Source of the DNA: Takakia lepidozioides
Taxonomy: Eukaryota; Streptophyta; Takakiopsida; Takakiales; Takakiaceae
Assembly: GCA_030704615.1 (NCBI GenBank)
Contig: CM060732.1
Location: 65,699,053 to 65,763,052 of the forward strand
DNA: 64,000 nt
Direction of reading: 5' to 3'
In this document: positions 33,850 to 46,065 of the stretch, piece by piece
How positions within the stretch are numbered: position 1 is the first letter of the stretch
Layout of the letters: every line of letters begins with the position of its first letter
The notes under the pieces: model-generated
The model's input: only the letters and a program-made list of their open reading frames with translations
What the model was told of the DNA's origin: nothing
Databases searched by the model: none
Translations under genes and position numbers: made by a program

Positions 33850-36600
33850 TATAACAATTGAAGATGGTGCGTTTTTTGGAAGATGAAGTTCGGGGTCAAG
33901 CACCTGTAGTATAGTGTTCGGGATCATGTCGGGCCTGGGGCTTTGGCTTTGGGAAGGGCTTTGAGGCAGGCTTCAAATAGATCAAGAGTGAAGGCGTCAT
34001 GGATATGGTCAGATAGAGATCCACAATTCTCTAGAGAGAATCCGTCTAAGTCATGCCAGGGGTAGTGACAGACTTTACACACACAATCAGGGATGTGTAG
34101 GTTTAGATGTAGGCAATTCGTAGTGGTGGGATTATAGGAGGATGAGGCTTGGATCCATATCTCATTTCTTATGGCCTCAGGGGTGGTTAGTAGACCGGAT
34201 CTATGCTTTGACAGTCAATGGGAGGGTTTAGAGCAGGCTTGAAAATGGCTTTATGGGCTTTTTTAGGGTGGTCATGCAGTAATTGGCCAAAGGATGCGAT
34301 AAATCTTTTGTGATTAGCAGTGGCTTTTTGTTTAGTGATAATATAGGCCGTTTTTTTGGCGTCTCTTCCCAGTTTGGAAAGGGCAGCAATCCGATTAGAG
34401 GGAGTGGATGGATCGTTGGGAGGGGGCATGAGCGGGCAACAAACAGTTAGGGAATTAAGGCAGGAGATATGGGGGTCAGAGCGCCAGTCTTTGTGTAGTG
34501 AAAGAATGGAAGAATTAGTACAACGGTGAGAGCCCGACAGATAGTGTGGTAGATGTTGAGGTGGGAGGTCCATGCCCACTTGTGTGATCGAGTAAGGTAT
34601 CCTTCATTTTGTTTAGAGCGTGTGGTTTGGGGAAGGTCGAGGGGAGCAACACACCTCGCAATAACAATTTTGGACATTTCCATTAATATGGTGGAGAGGG
34701 TAGGCTCTGCTATGAGCCAGGTGTTAGCGGGATCTTGTGAGAGGTTTGTTTCTGAGAGGCTGTGGGATAGATTTTGTGTAAGGACAGAGGCAGTTAGTTG
34801 GAAGTGATTTTGGAAGGTCGTGATGTTGTGTAGAGGTAGTGGAGATAGGATCCTTGGTTGGGTGGGGTTATGATAGAGGGGAGAGGACAAAAGGGGATAA
34901 GGGAGGAGAGAAGGGAGAGGGATACTGGATAGTGGTCTGAGTTGCAAATATTGTCAATGTGTATGTGGCTACGGAGATAAGATGGAATATCACTGCTGGT
35001 TTTGAGGTAAGAACCATCGAGGAGGCTGAGGGAGAAGTAGTGAAGCCCACCTTGTCTGGAGTAGTGGTGATCGACAGGTATATAGCTGAATCAGTGATGT
35101 TGAATAAAATTGGCCCAAACATGATTTGTCGGGGATGGGGGTTGGTATGAGCTTTTATAGAAATGCCCAAGTATGGCGATATCCTTGTTGAAATCGCCAG
35201 CTAGGATGTAGTGGTGATGTTTCTGATCGGGGTGGGTGACAATGTTGGAGATTGTAAGCATAATGTCTGGGATTAGTTAGAGGTCGTTAATGTGGGAGGG
35301 CATGTATAGGTGTATGATGGTAATTGGGTTAAGTGCAGGTAAATAAAGTTGAATAATTTGGAGATGGGAGCGAAGGGAGATGGGGACGGTCACCTTAGTG
35401 GTGGTGCTAGGGGAATGATGGGTACGGAGGATGCCAAAGGCAACGCCTCCCCGGGTGGGACTATACGGGGCCGAACGCCGTTTGAGGCATTGTTGGGCCG
35501 TCAGAGGGTTACCATATAGAGGGTAGTAAGTCGGTAGGAGCTTGTTTATATACGAACTGTTAGGGCGGTCGGTATGTAATTTGGTTTCCTGTAGGAGAAT
35601 AATATGCGAAAGGGGTGGAGTCGGCGAGAAGATGAATGAGGCTCTGTATGCTAGTAGCCATAGATCCTACATTCCAAGTAATCATGTTTAGAGTACTGGG
35701 ATGGGGATCGTGGGAGGAAGGAAGAATGTCGGGGGGAGAAGGGGATGTAGGTATATTTGTATGAGTAGGAGAGGGTGAGGGGGAGCGGGAAGAAGGGGGT
35801 TGGGAGGGGGGGATAGAAATGGGAATTTATTAGTGAGGATCGGCAAGTCTTGAGTCGGGGTGGTTAGCGTGGCTAGATGGTTGCCAAGGATAGTATGGAC
35901 CTCTTAGGGCTTGGATTGAAGGAGGTTGAGCGAGGAGTGTAGTTCAGAGAGGTGGTGTGCTAAGTAATTGTTGGGGGCAGTTTATGTAGGTTGTGTAGCA
36001 GGGAACGGATTTGGGAAAGGGAGTGGGATTCACAATAGATATCACATGTGTCTAATAGCGGGGAGATATTAATTATAAGGGCAAAGAGGAAGTGTGGGGT
36101 GGGGAAAACCTTGAGTTTATACAGGGCACGAGTTAGAGCGGGGAGATGATAGGCAGGGAGGCCAAAGGTAGAGAGGCGGTGTGAAGGAAGAGTCTGTTGT
36201 GTGGGGTTGGAGGATGTGGGTTTGGGGAAGAAGGGGGAGAAATGGTTAGATAGATGTTGGTATGAATGTGTGAGGGAGATGGCGTTTCTTTGGAAATATA
36301 GAGCATATCTGTCTTGTGGGTCCACTGGTAATTGATAGATGATGTAATCTATAGAAGTGGGCCCTGGGTTTGGGTGGATGTCACTGCACCTTAGAAGTAT
36401 GAGGTCGATACAAGTGTCTCTGTATGTTGTGTCGGGAGATGGGGGGGTGATGGTAGTAATACCTGGATTTTAGAAGGTTTTGATGTCGGGTGCCGTGTGG
36501 GTGAGCAGCGAGTGCAAGGAGTTCAGAGTGGATTTGGTAGGATATTTTGGGATGGTGAGGGTACTTAAGAGAAGCGTGGGTAAATTATGTGGATTGGAAG
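33850..36600 (-). pseudogene. LINE 5' half: ORF1-like region, APE endonuclease and start of RT
   Basis: Minus strand. 36,325-35,960 encodes a Ser/Pro/Leu-rich ORF1-like segment. APE endonuclease motifs follow: MITWNVGS (about 35,690), IILLQETKLHTDRPN after a one-base frame change (about 35,600), HYILAGDFNKD (about 35,190) and a later NSDHYPVSLSLL (about 34,935). The linker leads to KAKAPGPD (about 33,945), the conserved start of the RT domain, again across a frameshift. The copy ends soon after, at about 33,850. LINEs normally lose 5' ends; this one lacks its 3' half, so it was cut by a later event. Similar to the 3' fragment at 25.5-27.2 kb on the same strand. Confidence 0.75.
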
Positions 36601-37310
36601 GTTAGGGTTTATAAAAGTGGAGCTAGTAGGAAGGACGTGTGCGGGGTGGTCAATCACGACGCTATTAACTTGATGGGTTGGTATAGGGGAGGGTCTAGTA
36701 TTTAAGCAATATGAGGATTTGGGGGTAATTGTATTTTTAGGGAGTGGGCTATTTTTAAATTCGTGTATTAGTGACGAAGTAGTTTTGAGGTGGAGGAGGG
36801 AATAGGGCTGATAAGGGGGGCGGGGAATAGGATTACCGAGAGGTATAAATAGTAGAAATAAATGGTGGGGGAACGGTTAACACGGCTTGACAACATGTGG
36901 CCCAACCTACGATATTGGAAAGAAAACACTGAAGGTAAGGTTAATATTGCCTACTTGGAAGTTTCTGGATGAATGCTGCCAAGCAGTGCCTTAGTAGTGG
37001 GATAGATTACCTGCTAAATAGACGCATGGGTTTAAGAGAGAGGTCTTGGCTTGGTGGAGAAGGATCAATATGTGTGCAGAAGCATGTGGGGAAGGGTTTT
37101 TTAGCTTTATTTATTGATGATTTCATTACGATTTTTGCAAGTTCAACGTGACGTGAATAAAATACCCATACGGCAATAATAAGCACCCCGGTGATCCTAG
37201 TAACTCCTAAAATTATCTAAGCTTTCAAAGTAATCTCGTCTAAAAGTGATATAAATGTGATCCTAGAGTTGGCTGCAACTACAACGTTTTTATAACAATC
37301 TTCCTGACTT

Positions 37311-37493
37311 TTGGAAAGAATGAAATTGTGCTCATTTTTTGGGTCTCACGACAATGCAGTCCAAGCCTCCCTTAGGTCGTGGTACCAGAAAGTGCTCGAT
37401 TCATTTGTGCCCGGAGATGAGCACCCAATTGCAATACTTAAACATGACAACAATATGTTCAAAAAGTTCTACTACCTAGACACCATTGACTGA
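37311..37493 (+). CDS. Short ORF conserved in both arms of the inverted repeat
   Basis: Encodes FGSHDNAVQASLRSWYQKVL, FVPGDEHP, then LKHDNNMFKKFYYLDTID and stop. The other arm (minus strand, about 46,222-46,066) keeps the frame with substitutions only (for example DDLPTALLKHDNNM, KKLYDLDTID). The TTGGAAAG|AATG boundary before it could be a splice acceptor. I do not recognise the family. It may be the last exon of an element-borne or captured gene. Confidence 0.4.
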   Translation: MERMKLCSFFGSHDNAVQASLRSWYQKVLDSFVPGDEHPIAILKHDNNMFKKFYYLDTID

Positions 37494-37698
37494 AGAAGTG
37501 TATGACTATTCTGTGTGGAATATCGCTCGAGGAGATATTATTGTAATATATGCAGTAGATTTGCAAGATATAACTGTTTGACTATTCAAAAATGTTGACA
37601 TCCGCCTATTGATCTGGAAACAATCTTGTATGATAAGTCCGAGATTAAAAATTGAGTACACATGTCAAACTTAGATGTATATAAGATTGAATGGGATG

Positions 37699-38167
37699 CA
37701 AATGGTGAAGTTCTCACGTCCTTCCCATTTCCCCAGTTGAAGAGGGACATCGAACGCCAACCTCGTCGCCAATTGCGGTTCTCCTTTGGCAGAACGCACC
37801 TCAATAGAGGCCCCCACGTCACTTGTCGGGAGTCCCAGCTTTTGTGCCGTTGCCGGTGTCATGAAGGAGTGCGACGCTCCTGTGTCCACCAACAATGACA
37901 CGTTAGTTCCGGATATTATCCCATCCACGAACAATAACTGACTCCCTTTACGTAAGGCGTCAGTTTCCTGATACAGTTCACAAGAAAATTTGCCTACCTT
38001 GCAAGTCTTGGCGACCACCTCTTCCACCAAGCGACTGATGGTATCTTCCGACAGCTCTGTGGTCGCCCGAGTCATGTTCAATTGTCGGGGCTTCGTGCAC
38101 TTCTTGGCCATGTGCCCGGGCTCCCCGCAATTGAAACACACTCCATCAAAGGTCACCTTCTGTCCGC
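37699..38167 (-). pseudogene. Captured gag/protease fragment of the Ty3/gypsy family
   Basis: A ~469 bp piece equivalent to 218-686 of the retroelement at the window start, in minus orientation. It has the CCHC knuckle (CFNCGEPGHMAKKC), then LLVDTGASHSFM of the protease, and ends abruptly inside ENFTIC. The frame is fully open, unlike the copy at base 1. The right arm has only about five bases (ATTCC) at this point, so the fragment was inserted after the arms were formed. It has no LTR, poly-A or target duplication. Confidence 0.9.
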
Positions 38168-38223
38168 ACCTATAAGTTATGTTCGGATAAGATGATGAAG
38201 AATCATGAGAGACTCCACCTTCG

Positions 38224-38830
38224 CTAGCTCAGTGCCAGGCAGATCCGATTTCCACTTCTATGTAACATGCAAATGAAAGTAAAGCATTTGCCACTTATGG
38301 TCACGAGTTTGAACTGAACAATACCCAGTAGTTGATCATGTACATCCACTCCCCTCATCATCTCTTGGTAATGCTTCACAACAGGAGAGGTGGGCACAAG
38401 ACGACGAGCCCCTCTATGCCATCTGTCTATGAAACAATTGGCTGCCACAGATGAAATAACAGTACTCAATAGATTCATACATTTGGCATCAAACCAAGAG
38501 ACAACACACATCTTTTCGCTAATGTGCATACGATATTCCAGTCCCCCTCCCCCCCCCTCCAAACCCCTCTTTTTTCCCAAATCCAAGGTTGAAGGGGAAC
38601 CTATGCGAATAGTCTTTACAGTGCCAGTGGTGTAAATGAGGCGTAAATGCCTGGCCATAGAAGAGTATAGGGCTGCAATAAAAGTTATCCATTGTCACAA
38701 AATGACCCTTACCTTCAAAGCTTTCCAACAATCTTGTTATCACATAATATCCAAAACCATGGGTGCAGAGATAATTGCCATCATCTTTTCCCAATTATGC
38801 CTCCATCTTAATCACATATTTCAATTCACG
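38224..38830 (-). pseudogene. piggyBac-like transposase remnant (left arm)
   Basis: Minus strand, two frames. The first has YYVITRLLESFEGKGHFVTMDNFYCSP (from about 38,760), the conserved piggyBac block around the second catalytic Asp. The second has LEYRMHISEKMCVVSWFDAKCMNLLSTVISS, VPTSPVVKHYQEMMRGVDVHDQL, the third block with the GVD..DQ motif. N-terminal blocks are missing and stops/frameshifts separate the parts. piggyBac transposases cut and paste at TTAA. Confidence 0.8.
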
Positions 38831-39833
38831 TAAGATTCATCAAGAAATACAACTACCTAGATTGCATAAATTTAACTTGTCTCAAGTGGAGTCGATCAAA
38901 CCTGGTGTATTTTCATGTGAGTCGTAAATCTTATTATCCAAGCTAAGTGGATTTATTTGGTTTGCCAAATCCAGTCATTTTTGGACACTATGGTCCATAA
39001 AAAGACTGGATCTGGCTAACCAAGTAAAAACACAGCCACTTTATCAACATAGACGGTCTCTCGACAACAATAGACATTGAGAAATAGGAACTAGGCAATG
39101 ATGTGGATAGTAGAAAGATAGATAAAAAAAATTAGTGATTTCCACAAAAGTGCAATCAATAGTTCTTTTCGTGAAGCATAAAAGACGGGATGCAGTAAAA
39201 GCACATCCAACTTAAGGACAAAACATAGTCTCTACCCTCTCACCGCGTCGATGACGGAGATTAGAAAGAAATTATGGAAAGGAAATGAATGAGGTGGGAG
39301 AGGAACTAGGAAATATGTGAGATTATGGAAATTTCTAGTTATGAAGTAGTGAGCAGAAAGTAGGAGCAAAATGAGTGGACTCCACCAAATTGAGAATGAT
39401 CAGTCAAGGATGTAGTACTGTGTCGAACCTGGATCTAGCTCACTAAGCACATCCAGTTTAACAAAATAGATCCGCGTCCTGCAAAGATCTATAAAAGGAA
39501 AGATGACTATGGAGAGTAGATCGAGATGAAAATCGACAGTCTCCGTCTCGCAATCGAGACCTGCGGGGAGTAACTAGGAAATAGATTCAAAGGAGACACT
39601 AGAAAGGCACGTACGAGAGGGTATTACATCCACATAATGTGATAATGGTCGTCAAGGATTAGTATTGTGTGACTAGAAGAGCTGTAGAGTACAGTTTGTA
39701 TGAGCTACAAGAGCTAATAAGCTTTTATAGAGACGCAGAGTTAAACAAGAAGATTCTATATTGTTTCCTTTTCTAAGCATACCGTGTTAAGAAAGTAGGT
39801 TTGCATATTTAATTGGTCTTGGCCTGTATGCAC

Positions 39834-40445
39834 CAGTGTTGGGCGGATATATTGATTTCAATATACCCTTAGGGTATAAGTAAATTATTTTTGTCAAACC
39901 ATTTACCCTCTGGATATGGATAAATAAAAATCTCAAAAATTATTTACCCTCCGAGTATGGGTAAATTAACTTTTCAGATTTTTATGTAATCTCCGGGTAA
40001 GGATATATATGCCAAAATACACCCTGAGGGTATGGCTAATTATTTAAATCAATATACAATTTAATGATTTTTAAAATTGTGATGTTCTCAAATACAAAAC
40101 AAAAGAAACAATCTATGGTAAAAGAGAAAATTGATGAGATATTGCATAATATTTTGGCTTTAATTCCCAATGCAAGAGGAAGGAGGCTTGAGATTCAAAA
40201 AATATATGCAGGATCTGAAGAGGTTTTTTTTGGGTTATATGGCATTTTAGGAATGATAGATATGTAGCATTTTTTTCAGCTATGATTGGAGTTTTCTTAC
40301 AACTGAAGGCTCTCTAACAACACAACAAAAAGAGAGAGAAGACCTTGCACATAAAGGTCATAGGGCACTAGTCTTATGTCCCAAAAAATCCCTCCATTAT
40401 CTTCCATAGAAAAAACACTACTAGATTTTGCTAGATGGGTGAGAT
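39834..40445 (+). mobile_element. hAT-type terminus and subterminal region (left arm)
   Basis: Starts CAGTGTTGGGCGGATATATTG and continues with repeated GGGTAT/ATACCC words. The mirror copy ends at 44,245 in the other arm. The 8 bases outside (GTATGCAC left, GTGCATAC right) are inverse complements, not direct repeats. The two termini were therefore copied as part of the arms and are not the two ends of one insertion. Confidence 0.7.
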
Positions 40446-40540
40446 TCCCTAAATGTACGTCCGCACTAAATGTCACCTCGAATGCTACCGCCGTTGCTAT
40501 GCTACTGCCATGGCTATGTTATCTTATATACCCTAATTAG

Positions 40541-41050
40541 GGGGCTGAAATTTCGTGAGCAGTGAGCACGAGCAGTGAGCCGTGAGCAGACTTCCGAACC
40601 ACGTCCCAGCCTGTCCGTAGGTTTGGGATAGTTTCGAGATACGTTCGGTTTATGGAATATTCCCATTTTCGATTCCAAATGAGATTTTTACTGAATTTTT
40701 ATTGCATATAACCCCTCAAAGATTGAAGGTTCGGCGCCGAACCCCATTTCATACATTTTCTTAAAAACAATTAAAGAAAAAAAAGAAAAAAAGAAAAAAT
40801 AATTTAGTGGCGGCGCCGAACAGTGCCATAGGTTCGGTAGTGACCTGAACTGGTTCGGCATAGGCTCGGCATAGGCTCGGCAGAATATTCCTTGGCAGAA
40901 TATTCCTTGACAGAATATTCCTCATCATATGATCGGTAAAATATTCCTTGGATATTCACAAGAATATCGCTGAATCGGAATCTTAAAATATGCCTCTGCT
41001 CATGGAGAGGAATATTCCCTCTACTCATTGCTCACAGAAAAACCAACCTC
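40541..41050. mobile_element. MULE-like MITE (510 bp)
   Basis: Flanked by CCCTAATTAG (40,531-40,540) and CCCTGATTAG (41,051-41,060), a 10-base near-perfect target duplication. Termini GGGGCTGAAATTTCGTGAGC and the complement of GCTCACAGAAAAACCAACCTC pair imperfectly; the core GTGAGCARTGAG is shared. The length of the duplication suggests a Mutator-like origin. Inside are the 16-bp palindrome GGTTCGGCGCCGAACC (40,728) and tandem words AGAATATTCCTTGGC. Confidence 0.65.
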
Positions 41051-41745
41051 CCCTGATTAGATATATCCTTCATTTGAACATATACCCTTTAGAAAAGTAG
41101 GGTATATTGGACTTCTTGATGCAGGGTAAATATTATGATAAGGGTATATCATAAAAATATACCCTTATATAAGTGTATACATCCAAGTACCTAAACTTGC
41201 CACACCAGGGTATGTATATATACACCAGCTAGCAAGCTTCCAAGCGCTGAAATGCATCAGCTAAATAGACTGGTCGACCATATGAGCCCAATGACGAAAA
41301 TGTTTTTGAACTATGATGTTGTGGTGTGAATCAATTGACGTGCATCCATGTATGTGTTGCATCATTTGGACAAAGTCTAAGAATCTATTTTGCGCATGAT
41401 GTAGCTACTTGTCTGTGGCTAGTTGTGGGCGATATATATATGTATATGACGCGAGCCGAAGCTAGCATAAATGTTGTGGGTGACATCTTCTGTAAGCCTT
41501 TACACCTTGTAGTCGATCCAATGTGATTATTATTATTATAAGTATTATTTTAAGAGAAGGGGAAGAATTACGTGGTATGCACCTAACCACTATGATACCT
41601 GCCACTTTCTTTTCACCCAATAAACTTTTATTACTTTATTCTACATTTGGACCTTGGAATGGCCTGGCCTAAAGAGAGGCCCTGGCGCGGGTCTGCCGGT
41701 GGGGCATGAAAAGACCCTCCAATGCTGCAAACCCTTTGTGCAAAC
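41051..41745. other. Spacer sequence inside the inverted repeat, no gene
   Basis: Rich in GGGTATAT/ATATACCC words at 41,060-41,215, resembling the hAT-type subterminal region, then AT-rich unique sequence. Confidence 0.4.
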
Positions 41746-42454
41746 CAGTGTTGTGCGGATATTTAATTCAGGCTCAAACCCCCGACGTATCCCAACCCAT
41801 ATATATGTGTGTGGATTTGCCGGATGTAAAAAAAAATCAAATATCCACCTCTGTAAAGAACCGCCGGAATATGAAGAGATGGGATAACCGGATCCGGTTG
41901 AGAACCAGTGGTTTTGTATTTTTTTTAATTTGATTTGAACCGGAACTAGTGGTCCAAAAGAGCATGTTATGAAACCATATATCTCGCATTTAAAACCGGA
42001 GGTTATAATCCGGATAATAGCCGGATATTGCGTTCACTCACATAAACAAGGCGGATCATAATCATGAGCTGGCCTTGTCTTCATTGCATTTTTACTCATC
42101 ATGTTGTGAACAACGATTTTAAAAAAAAAAATTGGAATATAACATGAGTGGCAAGAGATAGCCATATATCATGTTTGACCATTGAAATTAGGATAGAATC
42201 ATCCTCCTATGTACTTTCATCAATTGATATCATCATATTTGACGACTTCATCCATAATTTATTTTTCATTTGGAAAATTTTGGATATTTCATTCATGAAA
42301 AAATAGGAAATTTACAATATAATATAATATTTTTTGAGGTCAAAATTGACAATGTCAAGTTATTTTACCACTAGTGTGAAACTAGCTAGGAAATAGTTAG
42401 TTTTGATATATCGACATTTGGGATTGATCCAAATATCAATCCAGGGGCCAATGT

Positions 42455-42660
42455 ATGTTTGGTTATCTTCACGGCAGATCGCCGCGGTGGGCTCATCTTT
42501 CTCAAGTTGAGCCTTACGTATCTAGCTATGGCATCGTAGTGTGAATTCCCCATGGTGTTGGGTGCACTTGGCTCGACTTGTATTTGAGTGATGATTTTAT
42601 ATATGCATAAGTTTATGTGAGCTCGCATGAGCTTGTATTTTTCTTGTTTATCGTTGTGAT
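42455..42660 (+). repeat. LTR-like fragment related to 23,645-23,970
   Basis: Shares the ordered words listed for the 23.6 kb copy. It contains the hairpin GGCTCA...TTGAGCC. It lies inside hAT-like element 2. Confidence 0.4.
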
Positions 42661-42768
42661 GGACTAGTGGCAGCCTAGTGGTGGACTAGTGGTTGCACTA
42701 GTGACAACCAATTGTTGCACTAGTGCCTAGACTAGTGTGGACTAGTGGCAGCCTAGTGGTGGACTAGT
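42658..42768. repeat. ACTAGTG minisatellite
   Basis: GGACTAGTGGCAGCCTAGTG occurs at both ends of this stretch (about 42,661 and 42,735). In between are further ACTAGTG / GCACTAGTG words. ACTAGT is itself palindromic. Confidence 0.8.
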
Positions 42769-43500
42769 GTTTGGTGTGCACATGTATTGTGTGGTTTTGG
42801 ACAACGATGTAGTTGTGTAGCGATATGTATGCGCACGACAACAATTATTCGTCACTAATAGAATGGCTGGTTTTGAAGGGTGACATTGGATTTATGAAAA
42901 GGCGGCAATTGTGGAACTTATATGTTCTACCCCAATAATTGTAACTATTTTGCATTAGTATATTTAATACATTAAACTTTTGGGCTATTTTATTTTCTTT
43001 AAATAAACTTGGTTTTGTTTGATAACCGGATATCAAACCGCCCGAGGCCATCCTAACTCCATTTGCCCATAACCGCATAGGGTTAGATTTTGTATTTGCT
43101 GCCAACCGGCAAGATACTAAAAACAGGAAGGCTCCAAAACCCTGAAACCGAACACAAAGTTTAAAGTTAAAGTTGAACATCCGTAACCGGCTGATATGAA
43201 AAAATCAAATAATTGCACACCACTGGTGCAGACGCATGGGCCGGCTGGCGTGCGGGTGACCCTCTCGATGCATTTAAGACACTATTAAAAACAAAAATTG
43301 GCATGAAAATTACGCTACAAATTATATACACATAATATTTATGGATAGAAAAGTGTCAAATAAGGAAAAAAATAAAACAACAGGGCGTGAGATACAAAAA
43401 AGGCCCTGCTATTGGTTTACTAATATGAAGTTTTATGAATGATGTTATGGCTAACAAGGCGTGACATACACTTAAGCCCTATTGTTGACTAATTTGGTAT

Positions 43501-43636
43501 TTAACCCCTAAGCGACGAGAGTAGTTTTTCGATTTTTGGACAATTCCGGGACCTACCCTAACACGTCAACGTGTACCTGCTGACCAACGTTCATCCACGT
43601 GGATGAACCGTACAAACTCATTCCTACCTACCAAAA
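43501..43636 (+). mobile_element. piggyBac-like terminal sequence, copy 3
   Basis: TTAA CCCC TAAGCGACGAG matches the terminus of the copies at 14.7 and 33.3 kb. It lies just outside the inner end of the right arm, which carries a piggyBac-like transposase remnant reading away from it. It may be the true left end of that element. Confidence 0.55.
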
Positions 43637-45205
43637 TCTCACCTATCTAGCAAAATCTAGTAGTTTTTTCTATGCAGAATAAGGGAGGGATTTTTTTGGG
43701 ACATAAGACTAGCGCCCTATGACCTTTATGTGCTAGGTCTTCTCTCTTTTCGTTTTGTTATTAGGGAGCCTTCAGTTGTAAGAAAGCTCCAATCACAGTT
43801 GAAAAAAATGTCACATATCTATCATTTTTAAAATGCCATATAACCCAAAAAAAACCTCTTTAGATCCTGCATATATTTTTTGAATCTCAAGCCTCCTTCC
43901 TCATTGCATTGGGAATTAAAGCCAAAATATTATGCAATATCTCATCAATTTTCTCTTTTACCATAGATTGTTTCTTTTGTTTTGTATAGAAAAACATCAC
44001 AATTTTAAAAATCATTAAATTGTACACTTATTTAAATAACTATCCATACCCTCAGGGTGTATTTTGGCATATATATCCTTACCCGGGGATTACATAGAAA
44101 TCTGAAAAGTTAATTTACCCATACCTGGAGGGTAATAAATTTTTGAGATTTCAATTTATCCATATCCAGAGGGTAAATGATTTGACAAAAATAATTTACT
44201 TATACCCTAAGGGTACATTGAAATCAATATATCCGCCCAACACTGGTGCATACAGGCCGAGACGATTTAAATATGCAAATCTACTTTCTTAACATGGTAT
44301 GCTTGGACAAAAGGGAACAATATAGAATCTTCTTGTTTAACTCTGTGTATCTATAAAAGCTCATTAGCTCTTGTAGCTCATACAGACTGTACTCTACAGC
44401 TCTTCTAGTCACACAATACTAATTCTTGACGACCATTATCCCTTTATGTGGATGTACTACCATCTCGCAAGTGCCTTTCTAGTGTCTCATTTGAATCTAT
44501 TTCCTAGTTACTCCCCTCAGGTCTCGATTGCGAATGGAGAGTGTCGATTTTCATCTCGATCTATTCTCCATAGTCATTTTTCATTTTATAGATCTTTGCA
44601 GGAGACAGATCTATTTTATTAAACTGGATGTGCTTGGTGAGCTAGATCCAGGTTCGGCACAGTATTACATCCTTGACCAAAGTGAGATGATCCTAGAAGT
44701 TTCCATAATCTCACATATATCCTAGTTCATCTCCCACCTCATTCATTTCCTTTCCACAATTTCTTTCTGAGCTCCATCGTCGATGCAGTGAGAGGGTAGA
44801 GACTATGTTATGTCCTTAAGTTGGATGTGCTTTTACTACATCCCGTCTTTTATGCTTCACGAAAAGAACTATTGATAGCACTTTTGTGGAAATCACTAAT
44901 TTTTTTATCTACATTTCTACTATCCACATCATTGCCTAGTTCCTATTTCTCAATGTCTATTGTTGACGAGAGACCGTCTATGTTGATAAAGTGGCTGTGT
45001 TTTTACTTGGTTAGCCAGATCCAGTCTTTTTATGGACCATAGTGTCCAAAAATGACTGGATTTGGCAAACCAAATAAATCCACTTAGCTTGGATAATGAG
45101 ATCTACGACTCACATGAAAATATATCAGGTTTGATCGACTCCACTTGAGACAAGTTAAATTTATGCAATCTAGGTAGTTGTATTTCTTGATGAATCTTAC
45201 GTGAG

Positions 45206-45800
45206 TTGAAATGTGTGATTAAGATGGAGGTGTACTTGGGAAAAGATGATGGAAATGATCTCTGCACCCATGGTTCTGGATATTATGTGGTAACAAGATT
45301 GTTGGAAAGCTTTGAAGGTAAGGGTCATTTTGTGACAATGGATAACTTTTTATTCCAGCCATATACTGTTCTATGGCCAGGCATTTTACGCCACTGGCAC
45401 TGTAAAGACTATTTGCACAGGTTTCACTTCAACCTTAGATTTGGGAAAGAAGGGGCGGGGGGGGGGGGGGAGGGGAAGACTGGAATATCGTATGCACATT
45501 AGCGAAAAGATGTGTGTTGTCTCTTGGTTTGATGCCAAATGTATGAATCTGTTGAGTACTGTTATTTCATCTGTGGCAGCCAATTGTTTCATAGACAGAT
45601 GGCATAGAAGGGTTCGTCGTCTTGTGCCCACCTCTCCTGTTGTGAAGCCTTACCAAGAGATGATGAGGGGAGCGGATGTGCATGATCAACTAAGGGGTAT
45701 TGTTCAGTTCAAACCTGTGACCATAAGTGGTGGCAAATGCTTTACTTTCATTTGCATGTTACATGGAAGTGGAAATCGGATATGCCTGGCACTGAGCTAG
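45206..45800 (+). pseudogene. piggyBac-like transposase remnant (right arm)
   Basis: Mirror of 38,830-38,224: YYVVTRLLESFEGKGHFVTMDN, a frame change at a G-run (about 45,455-45,470), then LEYRMHISEKMCVVSWFDAKCM and VVKPYQEMMRGADVHDQL. The key GVD is GAD here. The block order matches piggyBac (DDE_Tnp_1_7). It is inactive, and at a similar stage of decay to the left-arm copy. Confidence 0.8.
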
Positions 45801-46065
45801 CGAAGGTGGAGTCTCTCATGATTCTTCATCATCTTATCCAAACATAACTTATAGGTATTCCATCCCATTCAATCTTATATACATCTAAGTTTGACATGTG
45901 TACTCAATTTTTAATCTCGGACTTATCATACAAGATTGTTTCCAGATCGATAGGCGGATGTCAACATTTTTGAAGAGTCAAACAATTCTGTCTTGCAAAT
46001 CTATTGCATACATTACAATAATATCTCCTCGAGCGATATTCCACACGGACTAGTTGTACACTTCT

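Larger units (their letters stand above)
36881..40445 (+). repeat. Left arm of a ~9.8 kb inverted repeat
   Basis: Its reverse complement matches 43,637-46,680 along the whole length: CCAACCTACGATATTGG at the outer end to GCTAGATGGGTGAGATT at the inner end. The ~520-base length difference is mostly a ~470 bp retroelement fragment (37,699-38,167) and a ~40 bp indel near 39,350. TTAA stands at both outer edges (36,877-36,880 and 46,681-46,684). The arm contains a piggyBac-like transposase remnant, a conserved ORF and a hAT-type CAGTGTTGGGCGGATAT terminus at 39,834. Confidence 0.93.
41746..43225. mobile_element. Non-autonomous hAT-like element 2 (1,480 bp)
   Basis: Starts CAGTGTTGTGCGGATATTTA and ends ATTGCACACCACTG. 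It is flanked by GTGCAAAC (41,738-41,745) and GTGCAGAC (43,226-43,233), an 8-bp target duplication with one mismatch. It carries an LTR-like fragment (42,455-42,660) and an ACTAGTG minisatellite (42,658-42,768). Its first ~100 bases match the other end of element 3 at 49,558 in inverted orientation. Confidence 0.85.

Noticed and set aside
41574-41581. GTATGCAC as the partner duplication of the hAT-type end at 39,834
   Set aside because: The preceding bases (ACGTG) do not match a CAACACTG end; a chance match of 8 bases is plausible.
39834-44245. One 4.4 kb hAT element with long TIRs
   Set aside because: The outside 8-mers are inverse complements rather than direct repeats, and homology continues for kilobases outside, so these ends belong to the larger inverted repeat.
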